Positions 7,503 through 15,233 of a DNA stretch of 17,169 nt are shown one piece after another. The notes under the pieces are model-generated. The model did not search any database. It was not told where the DNA came from and saw nothing but the letters and a program-made list of their open reading frames with translations. Numbering within the stretch: position 1 is the first letter of the stretch; each line of letters opens with the position of its first letter. Source of the DNA: Acidobacteriaceae bacterium (GTDB taxonomy: Bacteria > Acidobacteriota > Terriglobia > Terriglobales > Acidobacteriaceae); the NCBI GenBank assembly GCA_003151875.1, contig PLYW01000211.1, forward strand, positions 1,801-18,969. Direction: 5' to 3'. The translations under genes were made by a program, and so were the position numbers.

Positions 7503-9196
7503 GATTGCTTCTGCTGATTGCTCTCGCGCTAATCGCGGTGAATACAAATACCTCCGCAAACTCCGCGTCAGCTTCGGGTAAGACTGCGGGCACCGAGCCA
7601 CCCGACAGCATCTTCCTCAATGGAGACATCTACACGCAGGCGACACCAGCGCGCGCACAGGCGATGGCGGTACGCGAGGGCCGCATTCTTGCCGTGGGGA
7701 CGAACGACGAGATCCGCAGGTTGAAAGGCGCCCACACGCACGTTATTGATCTCGGCGGCCACTTCGTAATGCCGGGCTTCAACGACGCCCACGTTCATCT
7801 GGAACATGCGGGTCTGGAATTGCTCAGCGTCGATCTGCGCGGCACCCGGTCGCTTCAGGAGATGCAGCAGCGCATCGCGGCCAGCGCCAAGACCGCTACG
7901 GCCGGCGAGTGGCTCGTGGGCGGTGGCTGGGACCAGACGCTATGGACGGACGGAAAGCTGCCGAGCCGCCAGGACATCGACGCAGTCAGCGGCCAGCATC
8001 CGGCAGTCTTCATCCGGGTGGATGGACACATCTCCGTAGCCAACACAGCGGCGCTGAAAGCGGGAGGAGTTACACCGCAGACGCAAGCTCCGGTGGGCGG
8101 CAAAATCGATCACGACACCGACGGCCAGCCCACCGGCATTCTGCGCGAAACCGCAAGAGGACTGGTCGAGTCCAAAATCCCGCCGCCGACTCCCTCGCGT
8201 CTGCGCCGCGCCGCCGAACTGGCGACGGCCGACGCCGCGCGGTGGGGCATCACCTCCGCCCAGGACAATTCTAGTTGGGAATCTTTCCTGGTTTACGAGG
8301 ACCTGGAGCGCGAAGGCAAGCTGACGCTGCGCATCAGCGAATGGCTGAGGTTCGACGATTCCGTCAGCCTGCTGGAGACGCACCGCGCGCATCATCCCGC
8401 CGACGATCCCATGCTGCACACCGCCATGCTGAAAGGCTTCATGGATGGATCGCTGGGTTCGCGCACGGCCGCGCTGCTGGCGCCGTATTCCGACGATCCC
8501 GGCAACTCCGGCCTGCCGCAGTATGAGCAGGGCAAACTGAATCGCATGGCCATCGAGCGCGCCCTGGCCGGCTTCCAAATCGGTTTTCACGCTATTGGAG
8601 ACCGCGCCGCACAAATGGCGCTCGACGCGTTCGCTGAAGCTGAGCGCAGCGCCAAAGAGAATGACAAGACGCGCGACTTCCGCTTCCGCATTGAGCACGA
8701 CCAGGTGATCACGCCCGGCCAGTTCGCGCAGTACAAGAAGCTTGGAGTCATCGCTTCCATCCAGCCCAGTCACCTGCTTACGGACATGCGTTGGGTCATG
8801 GAGCGGATTGGCGCCGAGCGGGCGAAGACCTCCTATCCCTGGAAACAATTCCTGGATGACGGCATTCCGCTGGCGTTCGGCACCGATGACCCAGTCGAAC
8901 CGATCACGCCGTTTCGCGGAATCTATGCGGCTGTCACCCGCAAGAACGAAGCGGGCACGAAAGAATATTTCCCCGAGCAGAAGCTCACCATCGAGCAAGC
9001 CATCGCCGCCTACACCACAGGTTCTGCATACGCCCAGTTCGCAGAGAAAGATAAGGGAACTCTGGCGCCGGGCATGCTGGCCGACTTCGTCGTCCTGGAT
9101 CGCGACCTAACCAAGGTCGCGCCGCCGCAGATCTTGAAAACGCGCGTGCTCAGGACCGTGGTTGGTGGGAATACGGTGTACGAGGCGGATCAATGA
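7499..9196 (+). CDS. Secreted amidohydrolase (YtcJ-like, amidohydrolase family 3)
   Basis: This 565-residue protein begins with an N-terminal export signal: MRL, a leucine/alanine-rich core, then a serine/alanine-rich stretch ending near residue 27. The body is a metal-dependent amidohydrolase: NDAHVHL (His98, His100) is the first metal-binding pair, GFHAIGDRA and RIEHDQ supply further histidines, and FGTDDPVEP supplies the catalytic aspartate. This order matches the YtcJ/NfdA-like family of N-substituted amide hydrolases. The gene starts inside the stop codon of the M20 peptidase (ATGA), so the two are co-translated and may act in the same peptide or amide degradation route. An upstream in-frame GTG/ATG reading from 7418 is possible but would remove the signal peptide from the N-terminus. 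The substrate is unknown. Confidence 0.85.
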   Translation: MRLLLLIALALIAVNTNTSANSASASGKTAGTEPPDSIFLNGDIYTQATPARAQAMAVREGRILAVGTNDEIRRLKGAHTHVIDLGGHFVMPGFNDAHVHLEHAGLELLSVDLRGTRSLQEMQQRIAASAKTATAGEWLVGGGWDQTLWTDGKLPSRQDIDAVSGQHPAVFIRVDGHISVANTAALKAGGVTPQTQAPVGGKIDHDTDGQPTGILRETARGLVESKIPPPTPSRLRRAAELATADAARWGITSAQDNSSWESFLVYEDLEREGKLTLRISEWLRFDDSVSLLETHRAHHPADDPMLHTAMLKGFMDGSLGSRTAALLAPYSDDPGNSGLPQYEQGKLNRMAIERALAGFQIGFHAIGDRAAQMALDAFAEAERSAKENDKTRDFRFRIEHDQVITPGQFAQYKKLGVIASIQPSHLLTDMRWVMERIGAERAKTSYPWKQFLDDGIPLAFGTDDPVEPITPFRGIYAAVTRKNEAGTKEYFPEQKLTIEQAIAAYTTGSAYAQFAEKDKGTLAPGMLADFVVLDRDLTKVAPPQILKTRVLRTVVGGNTVYEADQ

Positions 9197-9201
9197 GGCA
9201 C

Positions 9202-9222
9202 GTATCCGATTGGTTCGGATGC
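9202..9222 (+). terminator. Weak hairpin after the amidohydrolase operon
   Basis: ATCCGA (9204-9209) pairs with TCGGAT (9215-9220) around a 5-base loop, extended by a T-G and a G-C pair. The only T run (TTTT, near 9237) lies about 15 bases downstream. It could mark the 3' end of the peptidase/amidohydrolase transcript, but it is not a canonical intrinsic terminator. Confidence 0.3.
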
Positions 9223-9250
9223 AATGCACGGTTGGGTTTTGTCCTAATTC

Positions 9251-9281
9251 AGGCCTTGTCTGTTCTTCGGGACGAGGGCTT
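9251..9281 (+). other. Imperfect stem-loop
   Basis: AGGCCTTGTC (9251-9260) can pair with GACGAGG and CTT (9271-9281) with one bulged G and two T-G pairs. An alternative inner stem GTTC/GGAC closes a TTCG tetraloop (9262-9273). There is no T run behind it. It may be RNA structure in the leader of the gas vesicle transcript, or chance. Confidence 0.25.
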
Positions 9282-9633
9282 GATGGCCTCTGCTGATTAG
9301 CCAAGTCAACCGAAACCAGTGGAGTGGGAGTGCGGACTTTTCCGCTCATGGTTACCTACAGGCTCACCCGAATTCCGTGGCCACCAGACCAATTTCCTGC
9401 ACCCGCTTCCCAAGGCATCGCGCTCCTAGCCATTGACAGGTGAAATTGGTGGATGCTCCTTGCGGATGCTCCAGAAGTGGTGCATTCCGTGGATTTCATT
9501 CATCTTTATCGCCCGGCTGCCGATGGCTAAAGTCGGAACACGACCCATAGTTGCCAACGCCGGACTGGATGTCAGCCATCTTGCATGGTTGCGCGAACCG
9601 AGGCGCAGGGGGAATCGATGAGATGCGCGGTCC

Positions 9634-10299
9634 ATGGACAGTAAGCCGATGAAGCCGTTCTCCGAGCCTGGGGTCACGACCGCCCGAAGGGTCCTCATCT
9701 GCATCCCCATCGTTCATACCCAAGCCGACATGGGAGCGCTGAACGAGCCCATACAACGGTTGAAAGTCCAGAAGCTGGGGAAAAAGATGTGGGAGCACAA
9801 CCTGGAGCTGGTCAAGGACTTCTGGACGCAGATCGAGCAAACCACCCAGGGCCTCGCCCTGTCCTACGAAAAAGTTCGTCTCTATCAGGATGGATTGCCG
9901 GTTTGCGAGCACGAATTGGAGATTGTTACCGACCTGGCCAAAGCGGGAAGCCGGAACTATCAGTTGCTGCTGAAGCTCAAGGAGAAGGGCGCAACCCTCA
10001 TGGGCACCGAGTCCTCCGAACTTTTGCTGGAAGAGTATCAGTTGGTCAAGCAAGTTTTTACGGGAGAGATGTCTCGCGGGCCTTCCGGGCAGGCGGCCCG
10101 GGCCAAGCATTTGCAGCATTCCTTGCTGCAACGCCGCGACCAGTTCATGGCCCGTCGAATCAGCCAGACGCTGCTGGGCGGCGAAACTGGCCTGCTTTTT
10201 GTCGGGATGCTGCACTCCGTGGAACCCTGGCTCGACCAGGACATCCGCGTGCTTCATCCGGTTCGCCAAGCCCTGAAGGGCGGAGACCGACCGCAGTGA
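9634..10299 (+). CDS. Uncharacterised protein, first gene of the gas vesicle series
   Basis: I do not recognise a named family for this 221-residue protein. After a variable N-terminus comes a hydrophobic strand with VLICIPIVHTQADMG, then charged helices (about residues 40-150) rich in Lys, Glu and Leu. A C-terminal strand-like segment reads GLLFVGMLH and is followed by VEPWLDQDIRV. There is no signal peptide or membrane segment, so it should be cytoplasmic. Its stop overlaps the GTG start of the sigma-54 regulator by four bases, so the two proteins are probably made together and may interact. A sensory or adaptor role is inference from position only. The ATG at 9634 has a weak ribosome site; an in-frame ATG at 9649 is possible. 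Confidence 0.7.
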   Translation: MDSKPMKPFSEPGVTTARRVLICIPIVHTQADMGALNEPIQRLKVQKLGKKMWEHNLELVKDFWTQIEQTTQGLALSYEKVRLYQDGLPVCEHELEIVTDLAKAGSRNYQLLLKLKEKGATLMGTESSELLLEEYQLVKQVFTGEMSRGPSGQAARAKHLQHSLLQRRDQFMARRISQTLLGGETGLLFVGMLHSVEPWLDQDIRVLHPVRQALKGGDRPQ

Positions 10300-11729
10300 C
10301 CGTCGCCGGCAACAAGATTCTCATCGTCGATGAACAGGAAGAAATCTGCGCCCTGCTTTCGGAGTATTTGCAGCGGGAGGGGATGATTCCGATCGTGGCC
10401 CACAGCGGGACGGCCGCCCTGGAAAAAATCCGCAGCGAGGCGCCCGACCTGCTGATCGTGGATTGGAAACTGCCTGACATGGACGGCATGCAGACGTTGC
10501 AGGCCGCCAAGGCCCTGGATGAAGATCTCCCCATCATTCTGGCCACCGGCTACCCCAATATTCGGGAGGCGGTCTCGGCCATGCGGGCCGGGGCCCACGA
10601 CTACCTGGAGAAACCCCTCAAGCACCATGAAGTACTGCGCGTGGTTTTCCGCGCCTTGAATGAGCGCAAGCTCAAATGTAAGCTGCGGACCCTGTCCTGC
10701 CAGGTGGAAGACACAGCTTCCTTGCGCGAGTCCATGGGGCCGAGCAGCAGCATCACGCGCTTGATCGCGGAAGTCAAGCAGGTCGCCAAGACCAATTTCA
10801 CGGTCCTGATTCTGGGGGAAACCGGAGCGGGGAAGGACCTGGTGGCGCGCGCCATCCACGCACTGAGTTCCCGGTCCCAGGGCCCGTTCATGGCGGTGGA
10901 TTGCGGAGCCATTCCGGAAACCCTGATCGAAGGCGAATTGTTTGGCTACGAAAAAGGGGCGTTTACCGGGGCGGACCGCCAGAAGATCGGCAAATTCGAA
11001 ACCGCCCTGGGCGGGACCTTCTTCCTGGATGAAGTGTCCAACATGCCTTTGGGATCGCAGGCCAAACTCTTGCGCGTGTTGCAGGACAAGATCATCCACC
11101 GCATTGGCGGCACCCGGCCCATCGATGTCGATGTTCGGGTGCTGGCGGCCAGCAATCAAGATCTGCAGAAGTTGACGGAAGGAGAAGAGTGCTCGCTGCG
11201 ACGCGACGTTTACTTCCGCTTGAACGAATTCGCCATTCGGGTCCCGGCTTTGCGCGAGCGCCGGGAAGACATTTTGTATTTGGCCAAGCGGTTCGTAGAC
11301 CTCACCAATCTGGAGTTGCAAAAAGAGGTGCGGAGTTTCACCGAAGCGGCGGTAGACCTGTTGCTTTCCTACCATTGGCCGGGCAACGTCCGCCAGCTTC
11401 GTTCCACCATCCGCCGAGCGGTGCTGCTGGCCGACAATATTATTGACGTGCAGCACCTGGCCATTGAAGGCGCCGGCCCCGCGGTGCTGGCCGATTCAGA
11501 TGGCGCCCCCAGCGTCCAGATTCCCGCGCATCCCGACTGCTCCCTGAGAGAAATCGTGCAGCACAACACGGCGCTGGTGGAGCGCGGGGTGCTGGCCCGG
11601 GTGCTGCGCGAAACCCGGGGCAATAAGGCGGAGGCGGCCCGCTTGTTGCACATCGATTACAAAACCATTCAGCTAAAAATCAAGGGATACGGCCTACAGA
11701 TCGATAGAGCTACGAGAGGAGGCTTCTAG
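10296..11729 (+). CDS. NtrC-family sigma-54-dependent response regulator
   Basis: The 477-residue protein has the full three-part layout. The receiver domain (about 1-125) has acidic residues VDE (Asp12, Glu13), phosphoacceptor Asp56 in LLIVDW, Thr84 and Lys106 in EKPL. The AAA+ domain (about 148-380) has Walker A GETGAGKD (174-181), the sigma-54 contact loop GAFTGA (221-226) and Walker B GGTFFLDE ending at Glu246. A C-terminal Fis-type helix-turn-helix contains RGNKAEAARLLHIDYKTIQ. It should bind upstream sites and open sigma-54 promoters in response to phosphorylation. The GTG at 10296 overlaps the previous stop (GTGA); longer readings of the frame extend into unrelated sequence. No histidine kinase is encoded in the window. 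Its likely target is the -24/-12 element before gvpA. Confidence 0.9.
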   Translation: MTVAGNKILIVDEQEEICALLSEYLQREGMIPIVAHSGTAALEKIRSEAPDLLIVDWKLPDMDGMQTLQAAKALDEDLPIILATGYPNIREAVSAMRAGAHDYLEKPLKHHEVLRVVFRALNERKLKCKLRTLSCQVEDTASLRESMGPSSSITRLIAEVKQVAKTNFTVLILGETGAGKDLVARAIHALSSRSQGPFMAVDCGAIPETLIEGELFGYEKGAFTGADRQKIGKFETALGGTFFLDEVSNMPLGSQAKLLRVLQDKIIHRIGGTRPIDVDVRVLAASNQDLQKLTEGEECSLRRDVYFRLNEFAIRVPALRERREDILYLAKRFVDLTNLELQKEVRSFTEAAVDLLLSYHWPGNVRQLRSTIRRAVLLADNIIDVQHLAIEGAGPAVLADSDGAPSVQIPAHPDCSLREIVQHNTALVERGVLARVLRETRGNKAEAARLLHIDYKTIQLKIKGYGLQIDRATRGGF

Positions 11730-11764
11730 CGGAAAGAGGAAAAGAGAGAAACCTGCACCATGAA

Positions 11765-12247
11765 ATGGGCGGCGGCCTGGGAGGAATCCTGAAAGGCCTG
11801 GGAGATTTAGTCGAAAAACTTGGCGACCTGGAACAGCAGGGCGAGCTTTCCCGGACGGGCTCAATCACCGGGCCGGGAGAACAACTGCGCGGCATCTACG
11901 GATTTACCGTCAAGGTCGGATTGGGAGACCAGGGGCCTCGCATTGAACCGTTTGGCAACATTCGTCGCGACGCCACCTCTGGCCGCACCGAAGTCCAGGA
12001 GGTCCGCGAACCCATGGTGGACGTTTTTGAGGAGGAGGACCATGTTCTGGTCCTGGCGGAATTACCCGGCATCGGAAAAGACGACATCCAGGTTGACCTG
12101 AAAGACGATGTACTGACCATTACCGCCGAGCGAGGAGAGAAAAAGTACCGCAAAGAAGTTCTGCTGCCCTGCTCGGTCCCGAAGGCCAAAATGCAGGTCA
12201 CGTGCAACAACGGAGTCCTGGAAATCAAGTGCCCTAAGAAATCGTAA
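11765..12247 (+). CDS. gvpH: Gas vesicle protein GvpH-like (Hsp20 / alpha-crystallin)
   Basis: The 160-residue protein starts with MGGGLGGILKGLGDLVEKL, the glycine-rich amphipathic N-terminus typical of GvpH, followed by a linker. An alpha-crystallin domain then runs from about residue 80 to the end (EPMVDVFEEEDHVLVLAELPG, then the terminal strand with NNGVLEIKCPK). Small heat-shock proteins hold unfolded proteins in solution. In gas vesicle clusters GvpH-type proteins are thought to act as chaperones for the very hydrophobic shell protein or to tune expression. It lies 35 bases after the regulator and 20 bases before the AAA+ ATPase. The N-terminal sequence, more than the Hsp20 domain, supports the GvpH label over a general heat-shock protein. 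Confidence 0.85.
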   Translation: MGGGLGGILKGLGDLVEKLGDLEQQGELSRTGSITGPGEQLRGIYGFTVKVGLGDQGPRIEPFGNIRRDATSGRTEVQEVREPMVDVFEEEDHVLVLAELPGIGKDDIQVDLKDDVLTITAERGEKKYRKEVLLPCSVPKAKMQVTCNNGVLEIKCPKKS

Positions 12248-12267
12248 TTCAGATCGCGGGAGCCGTC

Positions 12268-14391
12268 ATGACAGTCGATAGCAAGGTGCTCAAGCTCAAG
12301 GTCAGTGAAGCGCTCAGCAAGGATGTGGGCCGGGCCTACGGTCGCATGGGGCCGGAGGACCTGGCCCGGCTGGGCGTCGAGGTGGGCGACATCGTGGAAG
12401 TGGCCGGCAAGACCAAAGCCGTCTGCAAGGCGATGCCGGCTTACAAAGAGATGCGCGGTCAATCGCAGATTCAACTGGATGGACTCACGCGGGAGAATGC
12501 CGGAGTCGGACTGGACGAGCATGTCCAGATACGCCCCATCCATTGCCCAACCGCGGAGCGCGTGGTGCTGGCCCCGACCAATGTTGTCCCTTCCGAGCGG
12601 GACATGGATTACATCGGCAGCCGCCTGGACGGCCTGCCGGTTTTGGCGGACAACCGCATTCGGGCAGTCCTGTTCGGATCGCGTTGGGCCGATTTCAAAG
12701 TGGAAAGCACGGTGCCCAAAGGTCCCGTGTTAATCAGCCCGGGCACGCAGCTTCTGATCTCCAAGGCTAAATCGCAGGAAGTGACGGAGCGGGCGGTCTC
12801 CTATGAAGACATTGGCGGGCTGAAGCCTCATCTGCTCCGCATCCGGGAAATGATTGAGCTGCCGCTGCGCTACCCGGAAGTTTTCGAGCGGCTGGGAATT
12901 GATGCGCCCAAAGGCGTGCTTCTGTATGGCCCGCCCGGTTGCGGCAAGACGCTGATCGCCCGCGCCATCGCGCACGAGACGCAGGCGAATTTCTTTTCCG
13001 TCAGCGGCCCGGAAGTCATTCATAAGTTTTACGGGGAAAGCGAAGCCCATCTGCGCAAGATCTTCGAAGAGGCGGGCCGCAAGGCGCCGAGCATCATCTT
13101 CCTCGACGAACTGGATGCCATTGCGCCCCGCCGCGATCAGGTGGTGGGCGAAGTGGAAAAGCGGGTGGTCGCCCAGTTGTTGGCGCTGATGGACGGTCTC
13201 TCCAAGCGCAACAAGGTCATTGTTATTGGGGCAACCAACCTCCCGCAGGTGCTCGATCCCGCCTTGCGCCGGCCGGGACGCTTTGACCGCGAGATTTCCA
13301 TTCCGATTCCCGACCGCCACGGCCGCTTGCAGATCCTGGAGATTCACAGCCGGGGAATGCCGCTGGCGGAAGAAGTCGATCTAGCGCACCTGGCGAATAT
13401 CACCCACGGTTTTGTGGGGGCGGACCTGGAAGCCCTGTGCCGGGAGTCGGCGATGATTTGTCTGCGCCGCATCATGCCGGACGTGGACTTTGCCCTGGCG
13501 CATATCCCCTACGACCAACTCGCTAAGCTCGAGGTCAAGATGGATGACTTCCTCTCGGCCCTGCAAATGATCGAACCTTCGGCGATGCGTGAGGTGTTTG
13601 TCGAAGTTCCCAACGTGGGGTGGGAGGATGTAGGAGGTCTGGCCGAGATCAAGGCCCGCCTGGTGGAAGCGGTGGAGTGGCCGCTGCAATATCCCGACCT
13701 GTTCACCCAGGCCGGCATCCGGCCACCCAAGGGCATCCTGCTGTCGGGGCCTCCCGGCTGCGGGAAAACCCTGCTGGCTAAGGCTATCGCCACCGAAACC
13801 AACGTCAACTTCATTTCCATCAAAGGGCCGGAACTGCTTTCCAAGTACGTGGGCGAATCGGAGAAGGCGGTGCGCGACATCTTTCGCAAGGCCCGGCAGG
13901 CGTCCCCATGCATCATTTTCTTCGACGAAATCGATGCGCTGGTGCCCAGCCGAAGCGCCGGCACCTCGGACTCGCATACCTCGGAGCGTGTCCTGAGCCA
14001 GTTTCTTACCGAACTGGACGGAGTGGAGGAGTTACGGGGAGTGTTGGTGCTGGGCGCAACCAATCGCCTGGACATGCTTGACCCCGCCATCATCCGGCCG
14101 GGGCGCTTTGACGAGATCGTGGAAATCCCGTTTCCCGATGAAGCCGGCCGGGCCGAGGTCTTCCGCATTCAGCTGCGCAACAAACCTCTGGATGGGGAAG
14201 TAAGCGTCCAGGAATTGGCGGCGCGAACTGACGGATACAGCGGCGCCGACATCACGGCGCTGTGCCATCAGGCTGCCCTGCGGGCAATCCGGCGGGCGGT
14301 CCACGCCGGCGCGGAGCCAGATGGAAACAACCTCAAGGTGAAGATCGAGGCCGCTGACCTGGACGCGGCCATGCAGACCGTGAGCCGATAG
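12268..14391 (+). CDS. CDC48/p97-like tandem AAA+ ATPase
   Basis: At 707 residues this protein has the layout of archaeal VAT/CDC48: an N-terminal double-psi-barrel substrate domain (about 1-185, with EALSKDVGRAYGRM) and two AAA+ modules. D1 has Walker A GPPGCGKT at 221-228, Walker B IIFLDELDAI and the arginine-finger region RRPGRFDREI. D2 has Walker A GPPGCGKT at 494-501, Walker B IIFFDEIDAL and IRPGRFDEIVEI. Both ATP sites look intact. The family unfolds or extracts proteins from complexes as hexamers. Placement between GvpH and GvpF/L suggests a role in remodelling or quality control of gas vesicle subunits, which is inferred. No proteasome-binding C-terminal tail is obvious; the protein ends AMQTVSR. 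GGAG lies 5 bases before the ATG. Confidence 0.92.
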   Translation: MTVDSKVLKLKVSEALSKDVGRAYGRMGPEDLARLGVEVGDIVEVAGKTKAVCKAMPAYKEMRGQSQIQLDGLTRENAGVGLDEHVQIRPIHCPTAERVVLAPTNVVPSERDMDYIGSRLDGLPVLADNRIRAVLFGSRWADFKVESTVPKGPVLISPGTQLLISKAKSQEVTERAVSYEDIGGLKPHLLRIREMIELPLRYPEVFERLGIDAPKGVLLYGPPGCGKTLIARAIAHETQANFFSVSGPEVIHKFYGESEAHLRKIFEEAGRKAPSIIFLDELDAIAPRRDQVVGEVEKRVVAQLLALMDGLSKRNKVIVIGATNLPQVLDPALRRPGRFDREISIPIPDRHGRLQILEIHSRGMPLAEEVDLAHLANITHGFVGADLEALCRESAMICLRRIMPDVDFALAHIPYDQLAKLEVKMDDFLSALQMIEPSAMREVFVEVPNVGWEDVGGLAEIKARLVEAVEWPLQYPDLFTQAGIRPPKGILLSGPPGCGKTLLAKAIATETNVNFISIKGPELLSKYVGESEKAVRDIFRKARQASPCIIFFDEIDALVPSRSAGTSDSHTSERVLSQFLTELDGVEELRGVLVLGATNRLDMLDPAIIRPGRFDEIVEIPFPDEAGRAEVFRIQLRNKPLDGEVSVQELAARTDGYSGADITALCHQAALRAIRRAVHAGAEPDGNNLKVKIEAADLDAAMQTVSR

Positions 14392-14399
14392 GATTTGGG

Positions 14400-15233
14400 A
14401 TGGGTTTGGATCAGATGGAAAGCGGCGAGACAGCACTCTACTTGTTCTGCTTTGCCCGCGCCGACGCGGTGCGCGGGCTGCAAGCGACGGCGGTGGACGG
14501 CCACCGCCCGGTTTTGACGATTCGTCATGCTCCCGATCTGTGGGCCGTGGTCAGTGAAGTCGCACGGGAGGATTTCTGCGGACCGGCGGCAGAGCTCCAT
14601 CTGCAGCAACTGGCCTGGGTGGCGCCCCGCGCCGTGCGTCACGAAGCGGTGATTGAAGAAGTAATGGCGTACTCTCCGGTCCTGCCGCTGCCTTTCGGCA
14701 CGCTGTTTTCGTCGGCCGAAGCCCTCAGCAAGTTTGTGGATCGACATCGCGAGACGATTGCTCTGTTCTTGCAGCAAGTAGCGGACCACGAGGAGTGGTC
14801 GGTAAAGGGCTGGTTGGATCGCAAGCAAGCGTTACAGGATCTTACATCCACCCGGCTGACAGCCGAACAGAATCGGCTCTCGGCATTGCCTCCTGGGGCC
14901 CGCCACTTCGCGGAACAACGCATCTGCAGAGACCTAGAGAAGGGGTTGAGCCTTTGGCTTAACGAAACCAGCCGCACCGTCGCCAGCGATCTCACCCGCT
15001 ATGCTGCGGATTTCCGCGAATGTGCGTTATCGCCGAGCGCGCACCCAGAAAGCGGGGCCGAGGAGGTGCTGAACTGGGCTTTTCTTCTGCCCGCATCGGC
15101 CATCGCCGCGTTTCAAGAGCGCGTGCAACGGGCAGACTTGGACTACCGGCCGCAAGGATTGACGCTGCAACTTTCCGGCCCCTGGCCGCCGTTTCGTTTT
15201 GTCCCGGCTATGTCCTCGACCGGCGCCCCATGA
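14400..15233 (+). CDS. Gas vesicle protein GvpL/GvpF family (first copy)
   Basis: The 277-residue protein begins, after a short lead, with ALYLFCFARADAV, the first strand of GvpF/GvpL. It contains the family hallmark VLPLPFGTLF near residue 100 and ends with LSGPWPPFRFVPAM, the conserved GPWPPY-like C-terminal motif. The middle is helical, as in the coiled-coil domain of GvpF. GvpF/L proteins bind GvpA and are minor components or assembly factors of the vesicle. The gene starts 8 bases after the ATPase and overlaps the next GvpF/L gene by four bases. ATG at 14400 was chosen with AGGA upstream; an ATG at 14415 is also possible. Whether it is F or L cannot be decided from sequence alone. Confidence 0.9.
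   Translation: MGLDQMESGETALYLFCFARADAVRGLQATAVDGHRPVLTIRHAPDLWAVVSEVAREDFCGPAAELHLQQLAWVAPRAVRHEAVIEEVMAYSPVLPLPFGTLFSSAEALSKFVDRHRETIALFLQQVADHEEWSVKGWLDRKQALQDLTSTRLTAEQNRLSALPPGARHFAEQRICRDLEKGLSLWLNETSRTVASDLTRYAADFRECALSPSAHPESGAEEVLNWAFLLPASAIAAFQERVQRADLDYRPQGLTLQLSGPWPPFRFVPAMSSTGAP

Larger units (their letters stand above)
9197..9633. other. 437-base gene-free stretch before the gas vesicle locus
   Basis: I see no convincing coding region on either strand here. Small open frames exist (about 62 residues plus, 94 residues minus) but they lack recognisable motifs and ribosome sites. The region holds the hairpin at 9202-9222 and a longer imperfect stem-loop at 9251-9281. It also has a perfect TTGACA at 9433-9438 without a matching -10, and the 9-base direct repeat GGATGCTCC at 9451-9459 and 9464-9472. 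It must contain the promoter of the downstream six-gene series, which I could not locate with confidence. Confidence 0.5.

Noticed and set aside
7940..8998. 352-residue minus-strand frame opposite the amidohydrolase
   Set aside because: Shadow of a gene whose metal-binding motifs are all present in the plus-strand frame.
9433..9461. Perfect TTGACA at 9433-9438 as a sigma-70 promoter
   Set aside because: No acceptable -10 hexamer at 16-18 bases spacing; left as a remark in the gene-free stretch only.
9440..9633. Sigma-54 promoter before the uncharacterised gene at 9634
   Set aside because: Several GG...GC pairs occur, but none has the required 10-base spacing with TTGC; the closest are 9 or 12.
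9426..9710. Open frame of 94 residues on the minus strand before the gas vesicle series, and a 62-residue frame on the plus strand at 9433-9621
   Set aside because: No recognisable motif, no ribosome site, and the minus frame overlaps the start of a convincing plus-strand gene.
10254..11456. 400-residue open frame on the minus strand opposite the sigma-54 regulator
   Set aside because: It is a shadow of a gene with complete receiver, AAA+ and helix-turn-helix motifs; long antisense frames are common in GC-rich coding DNA.
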